Below, piece after piece: positions 34,136-43,184 of a DNA stretch of 64,000 bases. Position 1 is the stretch's first letter; every line of letters begins with the position of its first letter. The DNA is from Hymenobacter sp. YC55 (GTDB lineage Bacteria; Bacteroidota; Bacteroidia; Cytophagales; Hymenobacteraceae). The notes under the pieces are model-generated. The model worked only from the letters and a program-made list of their open reading frames with translations, ran no database searches and was not told the origin of the DNA. The stretch is taken from NCBI RefSeq assembly GCF_029433095.1, contig NZ_JARNTX010000002.1:62001-126000 (forward strand), in the 5' to 3' direction. A program made the translations under genes and the position numbers.

Positions 34136-34540
34136 ATGACCTTCTTTCACACACCCGACGCGTCCCTTATTTATAACTCGGCTTCCGACATTCTTTGTCT
34201 TAGCTATAGCGCTACGCGTCTGTCGATTTCGTTCAGGACCACCTACCAGAAAGCATTGGAAAAAATGCTGAAGCACAATGTCGCTAAGTTGTTGCTGGAC
34301 CTGAAGCGTAACGCTCCCCCCACCGACGAAACCGAGCATATTCTGCAACCACTGACGGAAATTCTGCTTCCCTACCCTGACCGCTCGTTGTTCATTGCAG
34401 CGGTGGTATCGGAGAAGCAGTATCAGTACCAAATCGGCAATATCCTAGCGTCCAGTTCTGCTACCTTGCCGCCCTCTAAAGTGGAGTTCAACTACTTCAC
34501 CTCGCGCCGCGAGGCTACCCACTGGCTTAGCAGTAACTAA
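34136..34540 (+). CDS. SpoIIAA/STAS-like protein, paralogue 1
   Basis: The start MTFFHTPDASLIYNSAS gives 134 residues with alternating strands and helices: DILCLSYSATRLSISFRTTY, AKLLLDLKRNAPPTDETEHI and SLFIAAVVSEKQYQYQIGNI. The layout resembles STAS/SpoIIAA-like proteins of Bacteroidota, and the second paralogue near 54.8 kb shares the plan though little identity is evident by eye. It is monocistronic and followed by a perfect bidirectional terminator. Function not assigned. Confidence 0.6.
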   Translation: MTFFHTPDASLIYNSASDILCLSYSATRLSISFRTTYQKALEKMLKHNVAKLLLDLKRNAPPTDETEHILQPLTEILLPYPDRSLFIAAVVSEKQYQYQIGNILASSSATLPPSKVEFNYFTSRREATHWLSSN

Positions 34541-34573
34541 GTTTTCCACAGAGTTATCCACATTCGAAATGAT

Positions 34574-34619
34574 AATAAAAGAGAAGGCCCTAACTAGTGT
34601 TAGGGCCTTCTCTTTTATT
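34574..34619. terminator. bidirectional terminator between convergent genes
   Basis: Perfect 20-base arms (AATAAAAGAGAAGGCCCTAA) flank a 6-base loop, with A/T ends in both directions, between the STAS-like gene and glyS. A perfect TTATCCACA 9-mer lies just upstream at 34554. Confidence 0.85.
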
Positions 34620-34640
34620 GTACCACGGTAAGTAGTTAGC

Positions 34641-36161
34641 CTATAGCTTCTCGAATATCCGAGAGAAACTTACGGCCTCACCAATATAGCTGCGCAGCAC
34701 CGAGATAGGCATGCGGGTTTGCTCGCGCGAGTCGCGGTGACGGACGGTTACGGTGTTGTCTTCCAGGGTTTGGTGGTCGACAGCAATACAGAAAGGCGTA
34801 CCGATGAGGTCCTGGCGGGTGTAGCGCTTACCGATGGCATCCTTCTCTTCCATCACAAGCCGGAAATCGTGGCGCAGGGCGTTGAAGATTTCCGTTGCTT
34901 TTTCAGGTAGCCCGTCTTTGCGTACCAGCGGGAAGATGGCCGCTTTGATAGGGGCTACCGCGGGGTGTAGCTTCAACAGCTTGCGGGTTTTGGTTTGCTG
35001 CTGCTCGCCCTCCCCTTCTGTCACTGTCTCTTCCACGAACGCCTGGCAAAGTGTAGCCAAGAACAGCCGGTCAGCCCCGACAGAAGTTTCTACCACGTAG
35101 GGCACATAGTTGCCGTAGGGCTTGCCGGTTTCGGGGTTGATGTCGTTGTCAAAGTATTGCTGCTTTTTGCGGCTGTACTGTTGGTGTTGACTTAAGTCGT
35201 GGTTAGTTCTGGAGTGAATACCTTCCATTTCCTTAAAGCCAAACGGAAACTCGTATTCTATATCAACCGCGGCCTTTGCATAGAAAGCTAGCTTGTCGTG
35301 GACATGAAAGCGCAACTTTTCGGCTGATAAGCCTATTGCTTCGTGCCAACGACGGCGCGTTTCCATCCACTTGTCGTACCACTCATCCTCGGTGCCAGGG
35401 CGCACAAAGAACTGCATTTCCATCTGTTCGAACTCCCGCATACGGAAGATGAACTGCCGAGCCACAATCTCGTTGCGGAAGGCCTTACCAATTTGCGCAA
35501 TGCCAAACGGAATATTCATCCGCGCCGACTTTTGCACGTTCAGGAAGTTGACGAAAATACCTTGCGCTGTTTCGGGCCGCAGGTAGATCAGGCTGGAGTC
35601 GCCGGCTACGGCGCCTACCTGCGTGGAGAACATCAGGTTGAACTGGCGAACTTCGGTCCAGTTGCTGGTCTTGGAAACCGGACACGCTATTTTCTCGTCG
35701 ATGATGAGCTGCCGAACACCCGCTAGGTCTTCGGCCGTAAGCAGGCGACCCATTTCGGCTAGCAGTGCATCGGCCCGCTCTTTCTCCCCATTCTTTTCGT
35801 ACTCGGCGGCTTTCTCCTCCAGCAGCACGTCGGCGCGGTAGCGCTTCTTGCTGTCGAGGTTGTCGATCATGGGGTCCGAGAAGCCGTCGACGTGACCGGA
35901 CGCTTTCCAGGTAAGCGGGTGCATAAAGATGGCCGCGTCGATGCCCACCACGTTTTGGTTGAGCTGCGTCATGGCCCGCCACCACAGTTGCTTGAGGTTG
36001 TTTTTCAGCTCCACGCCGTTCGGGCCGTAATCGTACACGGCGGCAAGCCCGTCGTAGATTTCACTGGACGGAAATACGAAGCCGTATTCTTTCGCGTGCG
36101 ACACAATGTCGGCCAAGGTATTTTCCGCGGTTTCGGCGGCTTTCTGCGGGGCGTTGCTCAT
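34641..36161 (-). CDS. glyS: glycyl-tRNA synthetase (alpha2 type)
   Basis: The start MSNAPQKAAETAENT gives 506 residues, the usual length of the single-chain class II GlyRS; an upstream extension lacks homology. Motifs: FVFPSSEIYDGLAAVYDYGP, RPETAQGIFVNFLNV, FRNEIVARQFIFRMREFEQM (motif 2) and SVGADRLFLATLCQAF (motif 3), then an anticodon-binding domain. It charges tRNA-Gly. A -7 box about 160 bases upstream gives a long leader. Confidence 0.95.
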   Translation of the reverse strand: MSNAPQKAAETAENTLADIVSHAKEYGFVFPSSEIYDGLAAVYDYGPNGVELKNNLKQLWWRAMTQLNQNVVGIDAAIFMHPLTWKASGHVDGFSDPMIDNLDSKKRYRADVLLEEKAAEYEKNGEKERADALLAEMGRLLTAEDLAGVRQLIIDEKIACPVSKTSNWTEVRQFNLMFSTQVGAVAGDSSLIYLRPETAQGIFVNFLNVQKSARMNIPFGIAQIGKAFRNEIVARQFIFRMREFEQMEMQFFVRPGTEDEWYDKWMETRRRWHEAIGLSAEKLRFHVHDKLAFYAKAAVDIEYEFPFGFKEMEGIHSRTNHDLSQHQQYSRKKQQYFDNDINPETGKPYGNYVPYVVETSVGADRLFLATLCQAFVEETVTEGEGEQQQTKTRKLLKLHPAVAPIKAAIFPLVRKDGLPEKATEIFNALRHDFRLVMEEKDAIGKRYTRQDLIGTPFCIAVDHQTLEDNTVTVRHRDSREQTRMPISVLRSYIGEAVSFSRIFEKL

Positions 36162-36321
36162 AAACGAAAAGAGTATAGAATCGGGAGTGGAATTCAGAGA
36201 AAGGAAAAGCCTGTGGAAAACAAAGAAGCCATCCGCGAAAAGACCAAGTGCTGAATGCCGGCTCTTTCCCTTTTGTCTTACCTTCTTAGTTTCGCTACGC
36301 GCTTCTCTTCTTGAATGACGA

Positions 36322-36329
36322 CAAAAGTA
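36322..36329 (-). promoter_or_regulatory. -7 promoter element for glyS
   Basis: TACTTTTG on the minus strand is a perfect TAnnTTTG. The 155-base leader between it and the glyS ATG has no T-box or other recognised switch. Confidence 0.4.
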
Positions 36330-36528
36330 GTATAAGCTTGGTAGGCTGCGAAGCTTACATTGGATGAAAGCCAAGTATTGTGCAGCAAAGCACCTTTATC
36401 AACCTGCTACTTGACACCCCTGAGCTTGCCTCAACTCCAAGGGCTTGCCTGCGTTTAGCGACTGTCCTACGACGATTTTTATTGCACCCGTAACAATTTC
36501 ATAATCTTGTGCCGCCTTTGGGCAATCC

Positions 36529-36536
36529 TACCTTTG
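36529..36536 (+). promoter_or_regulatory. -7 promoter element for pit
   Basis: TACCTTTG is a perfect TAnnTTTG. A TTG about 20 bases upstream fits the -33 element. Predicted leader is about 30 bases. Confidence 0.5.
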
Positions 36537-36572
36537 ATTGTTGAAATCTGAATTTCCACCAAATTTCCTTTT

Positions 36573-37976
36573 ATGCTTGGCTTAGAGCCTCATGTGCTGA
36601 TTCTGCTTATTGTCTGTTTGCTAGCAGCCTGCGCATTTGAATTTGTCAATGGTTTCCACGACACGGCCAACGCCGTGGCTACGGTTATCTACACCAATGC
36701 CCTCCGGCCGTGGGTGGCCGTCGTCTGGTCGGCTTTCTGGAACTTCATTGGCGTACTGACGGGCGGCATTGGCGTGGCCATGGGTATTGTGTACCTGCTG
36801 CCCGTCGAGAGTTTGGTCGACCAGAACGTGTACCACGGCATTGCCATGGTGGGCGCTCTGATTCTGGCGGCCATCATCTGGAACGTAGGTACCTGGTACT
36901 ACGGTCTCCCCTCGTCGTCGTCCCACGCCCTGATTGGCAGTATTCTCGGCGTAGGTATTGCTTTTACGTTGCTGCCAGGTACCCGGAGCGCAGCCGTGAA
37001 CTGGAGCAAAGCCGGTGAAACTGGCTTAGCCTTGCTCATTGGCCCGCTGTTTGGCTTCTCGCTCACCATCATCCTGATGTTCTTGTTGAAGCGCTTCGTG
37101 GCCAACAAAACCATCTTTAAAGAGCCACACAAGCGCAAGCCGCCACCGCTCTGGATTCGCCTGATTCTGGTTACTACCTGTACGCTGGTGAGCTACTTCC
37201 ACGGCTCCAACGACGGCCAGAAAGGCGTGGGACTGGTCATGCTGATTCTGATTGGCATTGTACCTACCTTCTTTGCGCTCGACCACGGCAAGAACCCCCT
37301 CGACATGCGCGACTCGCTGGTAAAGGTGGAGCAGGTGATGCAAAAAGTGAATCCGGCGGACCTGAGTGCAGATGACCGCACGGCTGTAACCAACATTCGG
37401 ATGCACACCAATTCGCTGGACTCCATTTTTGCGGGTAAGACGGAAGTAGCCCAGCTCCCCCAAAATGCCCGTTTCCAGATCCGCAAAGACATCCTGCTGC
37501 TCAGCAACCAAGCCAAGAAAATTCAAAGCAGCGAAAAAATAAGTTTAAGCGCCGCCGACCGTAGTTCGCTCGACAGTTCCCTGAAGAACATGCGCACCTT
37601 CACCGACTATGCTCCTACCTGGGTGCTGCTCATCGTGTCGGTTTCGTTAGGCTTAGGTACTATGATCGGCTGGCAGCGTATTGTAAAAACCATTGGTGAG
37701 CGTATTGGTAAAGAACACCTGACGTATGCACAAGGCGCCTCATCGGAGCTGATTGCCGCTAGTATGATCGGTATTTCTACGGCTTACGACTTGCCATCGT
37801 CTACTACGCACGTACTGTCGTCGGCTATTGCCGGCTCCATGGTAGCCAACCGTGGTATCAAGAACCTGAACCCCCAAATGGTGCGCAACATTGCACTAGC
37901 TTGGGTGCTTACCTTGCCCGTAACTATGGCCCTGTCCGGCGGGTTATTCCTGTTGTTCCGGGCTATTTTAGGGTAA
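36573..37976 (+). CDS. pit: low-affinity inorganic phosphate transporter, PiT family
   Basis: The 467-residue membrane protein has both PiT signatures, EFVNGFHDTANAVATVIYTN near the N terminus and TAYDLPSSTTHVLSSAIAGS near the C terminus, with a large cytoplasmic loop (about 240 to 340) between two helix bundles. It takes up metal-phosphate using the proton gradient. A terminator follows. Confidence 0.94.
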   Translation: MLGLEPHVLILLIVCLLAACAFEFVNGFHDTANAVATVIYTNALRPWVAVVWSAFWNFIGVLTGGIGVAMGIVYLLPVESLVDQNVYHGIAMVGALILAAIIWNVGTWYYGLPSSSSHALIGSILGVGIAFTLLPGTRSAAVNWSKAGETGLALLIGPLFGFSLTIILMFLLKRFVANKTIFKEPHKRKPPPLWIRLILVTTCTLVSYFHGSNDGQKGVGLVMLILIGIVPTFFALDHGKNPLDMRDSLVKVEQVMQKVNPADLSADDRTAVTNIRMHTNSLDSIFAGKTEVAQLPQNARFQIRKDILLLSNQAKKIQSSEKISLSAADRSSLDSSLKNMRTFTDYAPTWVLLIVSVSLGLGTMIGWQRIVKTIGERIGKEHLTYAQGASSELIAASMIGISTAYDLPSSTTHVLSSAIAGSMVANRGIKNLNPQMVRNIALAWVLTLPVTMALSGGLFLLFRAILG

Positions 37977-38028
37977 TCAGTTCTTAGTAAATCAGGAGGG
38001 CGCAAGTATTGGGCTCCCATACAAATGC

Positions 38029-38059
38029 AAAAAGCCGCTCTAGTGCAGAGCGGCTTTTT
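38029..38059 (+). terminator. terminator after pit
   Basis: Arms AAAAAGCCGCTC and GAGCGGCTTTTT on a 7-base loop, followed by T residues on the plus strand. Confidence 0.85.
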
Positions 38060-38152
38060 TTATTCACCTTATTCCCAAAGTGAGATGAATACGGTGGATA
38101 AGTACGCAGTTGGCGGATATAGGAGGACCTCAATACTTGATAAATCAAGCAC

Positions 38153-38195
38153 TTATCCACTTATCCACAGGCAAAAACGCCTGTTTTGTGGATAA
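38153..38195. other. DnaA-box pair forming a hairpin
   Basis: Two perfect DnaA boxes, TTATCCACA at 38161 and its complement at 38187, face each other across a short GC palindrome (AGGC...GCCT), with a one-mismatch box at 38153 and another at 38093. It lies just past the stop of the acidic protein gene, 1.2 kb from the main cluster. Confidence 0.5.
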
Positions 38196-38202
38196 GTTGA
38201 TA

Positions 38203-38685
38203 CTAGGCGGGCCACTGCACGTCCAGGTCCTCCGAAATAAAGACTCCGAAATTCACGAACTGAAGCTCGTCCTCATCGAAGTAAAGGTCAATCATCTCCT
38301 TTTCGTAGGAAACGCGCATTTCGCCGGTATCCATCTTTTCCACCTCGCTGGCTTCGTAGCCATGCTGGCGCATCAGTTCCTGAATACGGTCGGGTGATTT
38401 ACCGTGGATGGGCTCGCCGAAGAGCCGCATGCCGGGGTGGTCGGTTTCGATACAGCTGAGGCGGTAGTCGTCTTCCCGGTCGAAGTAAAGCGAGTAGCCT
38501 TCTTCCAGGTAGTTCCAGGCTTGGTGCTCGAACTCATCTTCTTCTTCTGATTCTTCTATTTCTTCGGGCTCACCCATCAGAGCGCGCACTTCATCCATGG
38601 AAGCCCCAAAGCGTAGAGGGCCCATTCCGGTACCAAGAATAATTTCGTTTTCTTCAGTACTAGAAGGTTGTTGAGTAGTGTTCAT
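38203..38685 (-). CDS. acidic protein of unknown function, 160 aa
   Basis: The 160-residue protein is strongly acidic (EESEEEDEFE segment). It starts with IILGTGMGPLRFGASMDEVR, a G-x-G-x-x-x-F-G pattern followed by ALMGEPEE that resembles SmpA/OmlA-type domains, then beta strands. I do not recognise a named family. It is expressed with, or just downstream of, the DUF4385 gene. Confidence 0.65.
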   Translation of the reverse strand: MNTTQQPSSTEENEIILGTGMGPLRFGASMDEVRALMGEPEEIEESEEEDEFEHQAWNYLEEGYSLYFDREDDYRLSCIETDHPGMRLFGEPIHGKSPDRIQELMRQHGYEASEVEKMDTGEMRVSYEKEMIDLYFDEDELQFVNFGVFISEDLDVQWPA

Positions 38686-38736
38686 GGCGGTTGTGGTGGA
38701 AAGAGTGTGGAAGGAGTAAAGGTAGCCAAACGGGTA

Positions 38737-39228
38737 TCACTTCCCGTAGCGGTTTTTAAAATCGGCCATCTGGCGTAGGTAGTCGGGGTGCTGCTTGGCT
38801 TGGTCCCACTTCAGCTTGAAAATGGCCGCTGCTTCCGCCTTTTCGGCGTCTTCAATTGACCGGGGCAACTCGGCGCGGCCATGAGCTCCACTTTGGCCTT
38901 TCTTGTCGTCCGGCACCGGACCGTCGTACTTCTTGCCTCCCTTATGGTTGGCATAGCGCCGGGACCTAGTGAAGCCCATTTGCAAGAACTTACGCGCCAT
39001 ATCGGCTCCTACAAAGTCTTCGGCTTTTAAGTAGGCCTCAAACAGCTTGTAAATCGTGTCGGCCGACTCCTGTGCCACTGCCGGGGTCCGGAAGCGCCAG
39101 TGGGGCAGAATCTCCCCTTTATAGGGCTGTACAAGCAGGACTCCCTGCTCGCCCTTGCCCACGCGGTAGAGTTCGGGGTGGGCCCGAAAATCCACTGTGC
39201 GAAAATCAAGGTCGTAATCGAAGGGCAT
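38737..39228 (-). CDS. DUF4385 family protein
   Basis: The start MPFDYDLDFRTVDFRAHPEL gives 163 residues, the family's usual length. Conserved stretches follow: YRVGKGEQGVLLVQPYKGEI, LPHWRFRTP, DMARKFLQMGFTRSRRYANH and a C-terminal DYLRQMADFKNRYGK. Function is unknown; the basic, aromatic-rich core suggests nucleic-acid contact but this is inference. It is the last gene before the gene-free oriC candidate. Confidence 0.75.
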   Translation of the reverse strand: MPFDYDLDFRTVDFRAHPELYRVGKGEQGVLLVQPYKGEILPHWRFRTPAVAQESADTIYKLFEAYLKAEDFVGADMARKFLQMGFTRSRRYANHKGGKKYDGPVPDDKKGQSGAHGRAELPRSIEDAEKAEAAAIFKLKWDQAKQHPDYLRQMADFKNRYGK

Positions 39229-39392
39229 AGAGACGAGGCAGCTGTCAACAGTATACGCACCGATCATGAATAAGATGAAGGCCCGCGGCCCAGCTTACTC
39301 CTTTAACTGCTTTCTGTGGTTTTGCGCCAACTGCTCGGTCCAGCTTAATCACACGTCAGGCGCCCTGCTTTTTTTTTTGAGGGCCAGCCGGG

Positions 39393-39940
39393 TTGTCCAC
39401 ACAGTTAATAACTTTTTAAAAGTCTTTTTTTAAATAAATCTTTTTTATCCCCGTCGTTAGGGCTGTGTATAAGTGGACAATGGAAAAGAGTAATCCACAC
39501 TCCGGATAACTTGTGCATAGAGTCGGCTTTATACACCGTCTATCAACAGGGTGTGTGCATATCATCTTGCTTTTTATCAGATACTTAACCGAGTTTTTAA
39601 CAATCCACAGGGCTTATCCACTAATCCACAATTCACAATTATTTGGGGTGTGGAAAGCGCTTTCTAAGTGGCAAACTTATCCACGCTTGTCCACAACGGA
39701 GCGGTGGGAAAACGGAGCTGTTAGAGACCTGAGATGCGCAAAAAAACTTATCCCATTTTTCTGCACGCATTATCCCCACATTTCCCCCGTGTTATCCACA
39801 GATTACCGGTGGTGCGCATCACAGAGTGGATAAACCTGTGGATTTGCTGTGGATAAGCACCTAAAACCGCACCTAGTAACTGGAAACCGCTTTCCCTTCT
39901 GTGGAAACTATTGGATTTGGTGTTGGAAAAGCGGTTTTCA
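39393..39940. other. oriC: candidate chromosomal replication origin (oriC)
   Basis: Over 464 bases this gene-free segment carries two perfect DnaA boxes (TTATCCACA at 39792 on plus, 39848 on minus) and nine with one mismatch (39393, 39464, 39491, 39614, 39622, 39677, 39687, 39770, 39825). Uniform-base arithmetic predicts about 0.1 such sites. An AT-rich tract (39404 to 39449) is a candidate unwinding element. mnmG (gidA), a frequent origin neighbour, starts 3.4 kb to the right. Three palindromic GAAA-x-CG-x-TTTC words lie at the right flank. dnaA itself is not in the window and gene strand does not switch here. Confidence 0.65.
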
Positions 39941-40112
39941 GGCAGATTTATCAACTGTCACGAAAGAAGGGCTAAACTGGAAAAGCTAGTAAAACGTCGT
40001 TTCCAGCCAGTAGAGGCATTTTTAAGTTACTTCAGGTGACTTGTGCACACTTAAAGCAGGCCTAGGTTGAGCCTTACGCTCCATTGTTAGCTGACGTACT
40101 AAACCAGGTAAA

Positions 40113-40170
40113 AACGCCAAGCTCATCTTCGAAGCCGCGCTAGAGCGACTACAAAGATGAGCTTGGTGTT
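40113..40170 (-). terminator. terminator after the Ig-like lipoprotein gene
   Basis: Seventeen-base arms with one G-U-compatible mismatch (AACGCCAAGCTCATCTT) lie just past the stop of the lipoprotein gene, in the minus direction. Confidence 0.6.
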
Positions 40171-40187
40171 TATTGAGTTGAATTAGC

Positions 40188-41810
40188 TTAGAAAGCTAGG
40201 CTGATAGCTTCTAATTCAAAGCCAGCGCGTACTTGTTCTGTTTTGGGTCGCAGATAGACAGGCTCGGCCGGTAGTAGCAGCTTGGGGTCTCCTCCGCGCC
40301 AGCGACCGTCGGCATCGGCATCAATCAAAACCCGGAAGGTGTAGACAGCTGGAGTTAGCCGGTCGAAGAGGAAAGTGCCTTTCGGTGAATCCAACGAAGC
40401 TACCACTTTGCCTTGCGAATCAAGAAGCTGCACTTCGTAGCGCTTGTACTTGGTTTCGATGGTGCCTGCGAGGCTGCCGTACGTTGCCTGGTCGGTGACG
40501 CGGAGGCGCAGCGGCTTGGCGCCGAGGCGCTGGCCGCTGATGGTGGTCAGGTTGACGGTATCCAGCCGCAGCGTAATCGTGTTCTTGGCTTTGGTGTCGA
40601 GTAGCACCGTCAGTTTGGTGCGGTCAGGACTAAGGATGCCATTGGCTGGCAGCGTCAGGGGGCGGCGGGCGGCCGCAGAATCTTCCTGCAACACCGCAAA
40701 TGGCTTGCCGGCTGCCACTCGGAGGGGCTCTGTAAAGGCGAATTGCACCTGCCCCTGCCGGTACACTTCCCGCGGCGAACCTTCTACCGTGTACACCGGG
40801 CCGCGCTTGGTAGGCGCTGTACCCGGGAACCTCACGTTCAGCGTATCGCGCGAGACGTTGCCGGCGCTGTCGGTGGCAGCAATCAAATAACGACCTTCCG
40901 CCAGCGCTGGGCTCCGATACAGGATTACGCTGCGTCCTTGCTCGGCGACTTGAACAGCTTCGTTGAGTTGAGGCGTAGGCGCAGCGCCTACTGGTGCAAT
41001 CACAGCCGAGCGAAGTCCTTCCCCATAACTTACTTGGAACTGTGAGTATGAGCCTTGCTGGCTGCCCCTGACCGGCCGGCGCGCATCGGGCCGAACCAGC
41101 AGCAACTCCACCGAATCGGGCTTAGGGCCAATGGTGATGAAATCGGGTAGGTAGCCAATCTTCTCCCCTTCGTCGAGGCGGGTATTCTGGTTTTTGTCGG
41201 CAAGGCCGTAGATGCGGTAGCGACCAGCTTTCAGGTTGCGCAAGCTGAACGCGCCACTCTTATCGGCGCGCGCTAAGTAGTACGGCCGGCCCCGGCGCAC
41301 GCCCGCCGTATCGGATTCCGGGTACATCAGTACCGACGCTGCGTCGGCCGGCTTGTTGGTCAGCAAATCTCGCACCGTGCCCTGCACCGCACCGGAGTCG
41401 AGTACGGCGCCCGTGCTAAAGCTCACCTGCACGTTGGAAGCTAAGTTGCTTTCCGTGATGTCGACTACGGCATTGCCGAAGTTAAAGGAATAGGTGGTGT
41501 TCGGGTCAAGGGGTTTATCGAAGAGCAAGGAAATCGAGTTCCGGTCTTCGCGCAGCTTGTAGGGGTTATCTTCCGGCAGCGCCGGCGAGATAATGAGGTT
41601 CTTGCTAAGGTCCTTGAGTTGCACCGACTCCGAAAACACCATCCGCACCACCTGGCCTTTGTAGTTGCGGGCACCATCGGTGGGCGTTGTGCTCACTAGC
41701 TTGGGCGGCACAACATCCTTTTCACCGCCCGTAGGCGAACTGATGGAAGCACAGCCAACCAAGCCGGCACCGGCAGCCAGCAGAAAAATAAGATTAGCGC
41801 GAACGGACAT
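40188..41810 (-). CDS. lipoprotein with Ig-like domains
   Basis: The 540-residue protein has a lipoprotein signal (lipobox LVGC near residue 17 to 20), then GGEKDVVPPKLVSTTPTDGA, a Big_5/SbsA-type Ig-like start, followed by repeated beta-rich modules (DLLTNKPADAASVLMYPE, GSFLFD-like CNA-B segments near the end). It is likely attached to the outer membrane; similar proteins occur throughout Bacteroidota with no fixed function. Regulatory context not seen. Confidence 0.78.
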   Translation of the reverse strand: MSVRANLIFLLAAGAGLVGCASISSPTGGEKDVVPPKLVSTTPTDGARNYKGQVVRMVFSESVQLKDLSKNLIISPALPEDNPYKLREDRNSISLLFDKPLDPNTTYSFNFGNAVVDITESNLASNVQVSFSTGAVLDSGAVQGTVRDLLTNKPADAASVLMYPESDTAGVRRGRPYYLARADKSGAFSLRNLKAGRYRIYGLADKNQNTRLDEGEKIGYLPDFITIGPKPDSVELLLVRPDARRPVRGSQQGSYSQFQVSYGEGLRSAVIAPVGAAPTPQLNEAVQVAEQGRSVILYRSPALAEGRYLIAATDSAGNVSRDTLNVRFPGTAPTKRGPVYTVEGSPREVYRQGQVQFAFTEPLRVAAGKPFAVLQEDSAAARRPLTLPANGILSPDRTKLTVLLDTKAKNTITLRLDTVNLTTISGQRLGAKPLRLRVTDQATYGSLAGTIETKYKRYEVQLLDSQGKVVASLDSPKGTFLFDRLTPAVYTFRVLIDADADGRWRGGDPKLLLPAEPVYLRPKTEQVRAGFELEAISLAF

Positions 41811-41976
41811 TATAAAGCAAGAGCGTGGAGATAGTCAGCGCGGCAATGGCCAACGCTGTCAATAAAGTGGTTTTGCGGGTCGTTTTACCTTCGTCGACCG
41901 ACACAGTAGCGGTGTTGGGAGCCAAGAGCCAGCCGGCACACAGTGTCAAGCAACATACGCGTAGCAACGTGCGAAA

Positions 41977-42228
41977 TTACCGGAAGCGTATGCGAAGTGG
42001 TTGCCCCAACCCTGGCCCACCTCGCTTCATGCGCGACATCCTCCGGAAGAGAAGTAGCAGTCGTCTGTTTTTTTGAACGCACCTCTTTCTCGGAGGGAAC
42101 AGTGGTGGGGTGACAAGCACAAAGGCCCTTTTAAAAAGCAACTTCTCCCCTACCCTGCCGGCGCGTGTAGGAACGGCTAGCAGCATAGCCAGCACGGAAC
42201 CCAACACGCAAACCACGGGCAGAAGCAT
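41977..42228 (-). CDS. possible small protein downstream of the methyltransferase gene
   Basis: A frame of 83 residues starts MLLPVVCVLGSVLAMLLAVP, a signal-anchor-like stretch, five bases after the methyltransferase stop, then becomes strongly basic (FRRMSRMKRGGPG). No family is recognised and the opposite strand is open too. Nothing else was seen in this 420-base gap. Confidence 0.2.
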   Translation of the reverse strand: MLLPVVCVLGSVLAMLLAVPTRAGRVGEKLLFKRAFVLVTPPLFPPRKRCVQKNRRLLLLFRRMSRMKRGGPGLGQPLRIRFR

Positions 42229-42233
42229 TGCAA

Positions 42234-43184
42234 TTAGCGTTTGGCGGCTACGTATATGAGGCTGGAGTATTGGCCCTCGTGTTGAGCAGCGTATTGGTTG
42301 GACTTGTACCCCGCCTTCAGCACCGATACCAGTCCGCCGCCACGTTCGGCGCGGTGCTTTTCGCTGAGCATGCTTACGTAGTAAGCATCCAGCGACAGTG
42401 GCAGCGTTTGGAGCACCGTGAGCTTGTGCTTTTTGAGTAGCTGCGTCATGGTTTTCTCGCTGAAATGGTAGAGGTGCCGCGGCACATCGTAGGCGGCCCA
42501 ATCTTGGCGGTAGTGCTGCGCATCGAGGCTATCCACGTTGGGCACCGCAATCAGCAGCACGCCATCGGGCTTCAGCAAGCTGATGAGTTGTTGCAGGGTT
42601 TCGTTTAGCTCGTGTACGTGTTCGAGCACGTGCCAAAGCGTGATGGCATCGAAGCTTCCGCGCTCAAATGAAATCAGGCTTTCGGTACCAATAGGCTGCC
42701 CGGCGCGCTCGGAGGCTTCTTCCCGAGCGCGGGCGTTGGGCTCCCACCCCGCTATTTGCCAGCCGTTGCTTTTGGCGGCAGCCAGAAAGTGCCCGGTGCC
42801 ACAGCCGTAATCAAACAGCCGACCCTTGCGCGGCGCCAGCTTGTTGAGCATGGCCACCTTGCGGCGCATCGTGAAAAACCGCGCGACTTTGTAAGCCTGG
42901 TTGATAACGCCGGCCGCCCCGCTGTTGTGCGACACGTAGTCGTCGGACTCGTAGTAACGGCCGATGTGGGCGGCATCGGGTCGGGGATTGGTGAACTGAA
43001 AGGTGCACGCTTCGCACTGCTGAATGGCGAAGCTTTCCTTGCTAACTGATTTGTCTTCCACTACCAGCTTGTTGCGAAACGCTGACTTTCCACAAACTGG
43101 GCACTTCTCTAACCGTTCGTAAACCACTTTTCGGGAATTGTGAATCGCAAATTCCAAATCCTGAACGGATAGTTGGTTTTCCAC
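42234..43184 (-). CDS. class I SAM-dependent methyltransferase with Zn-ribbon start
   Basis: The protein (up to 316 residues) has a zinc-ribbon pair CPVC (residue 28) and CEAC (about 58), then a Methyltransf_23-type core: LFDYGCGTGHFLAAAKSNG, the SAM-binding GxGxG-like motif, AITLWHVLEHVHEL and GVLLIAVPNVDSLD. Substrate unknown. The annotated start is GTG; it lies in the loop of an 18-base inverted repeat between mnmG and this gene. A second GTG 19 codons in would give VVYERLEKCPVCG, a more usual beginning. It is 32 bases after mnmG, so likely co-transcribed. Confidence 0.85.
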   Translation of the reverse strand: MENQLSVQDLEFAIHNSRKVVYERLEKCPVCGKSAFRNKLVVEDKSVSKESFAIQQCEACTFQFTNPRPDAAHIGRYYESDDYVSHNSGAAGVINQAYKVARFFTMRRKVAMLNKLAPRKGRLFDYGCGTGHFLAAAKSNGWQIAGWEPNARAREEASERAGQPIGTESLISFERGSFDAITLWHVLEHVHELNETLQQLISLLKPDGVLLIAVPNVDSLDAQHYRQDWAAYDVPRHLYHFSEKTMTQLLKKHKLTVLQTLPLSLDAYYVSMLSEKHRAERGGGLVSVLKAGYKSNQYAAQHEGQYSSLIYVAAKR

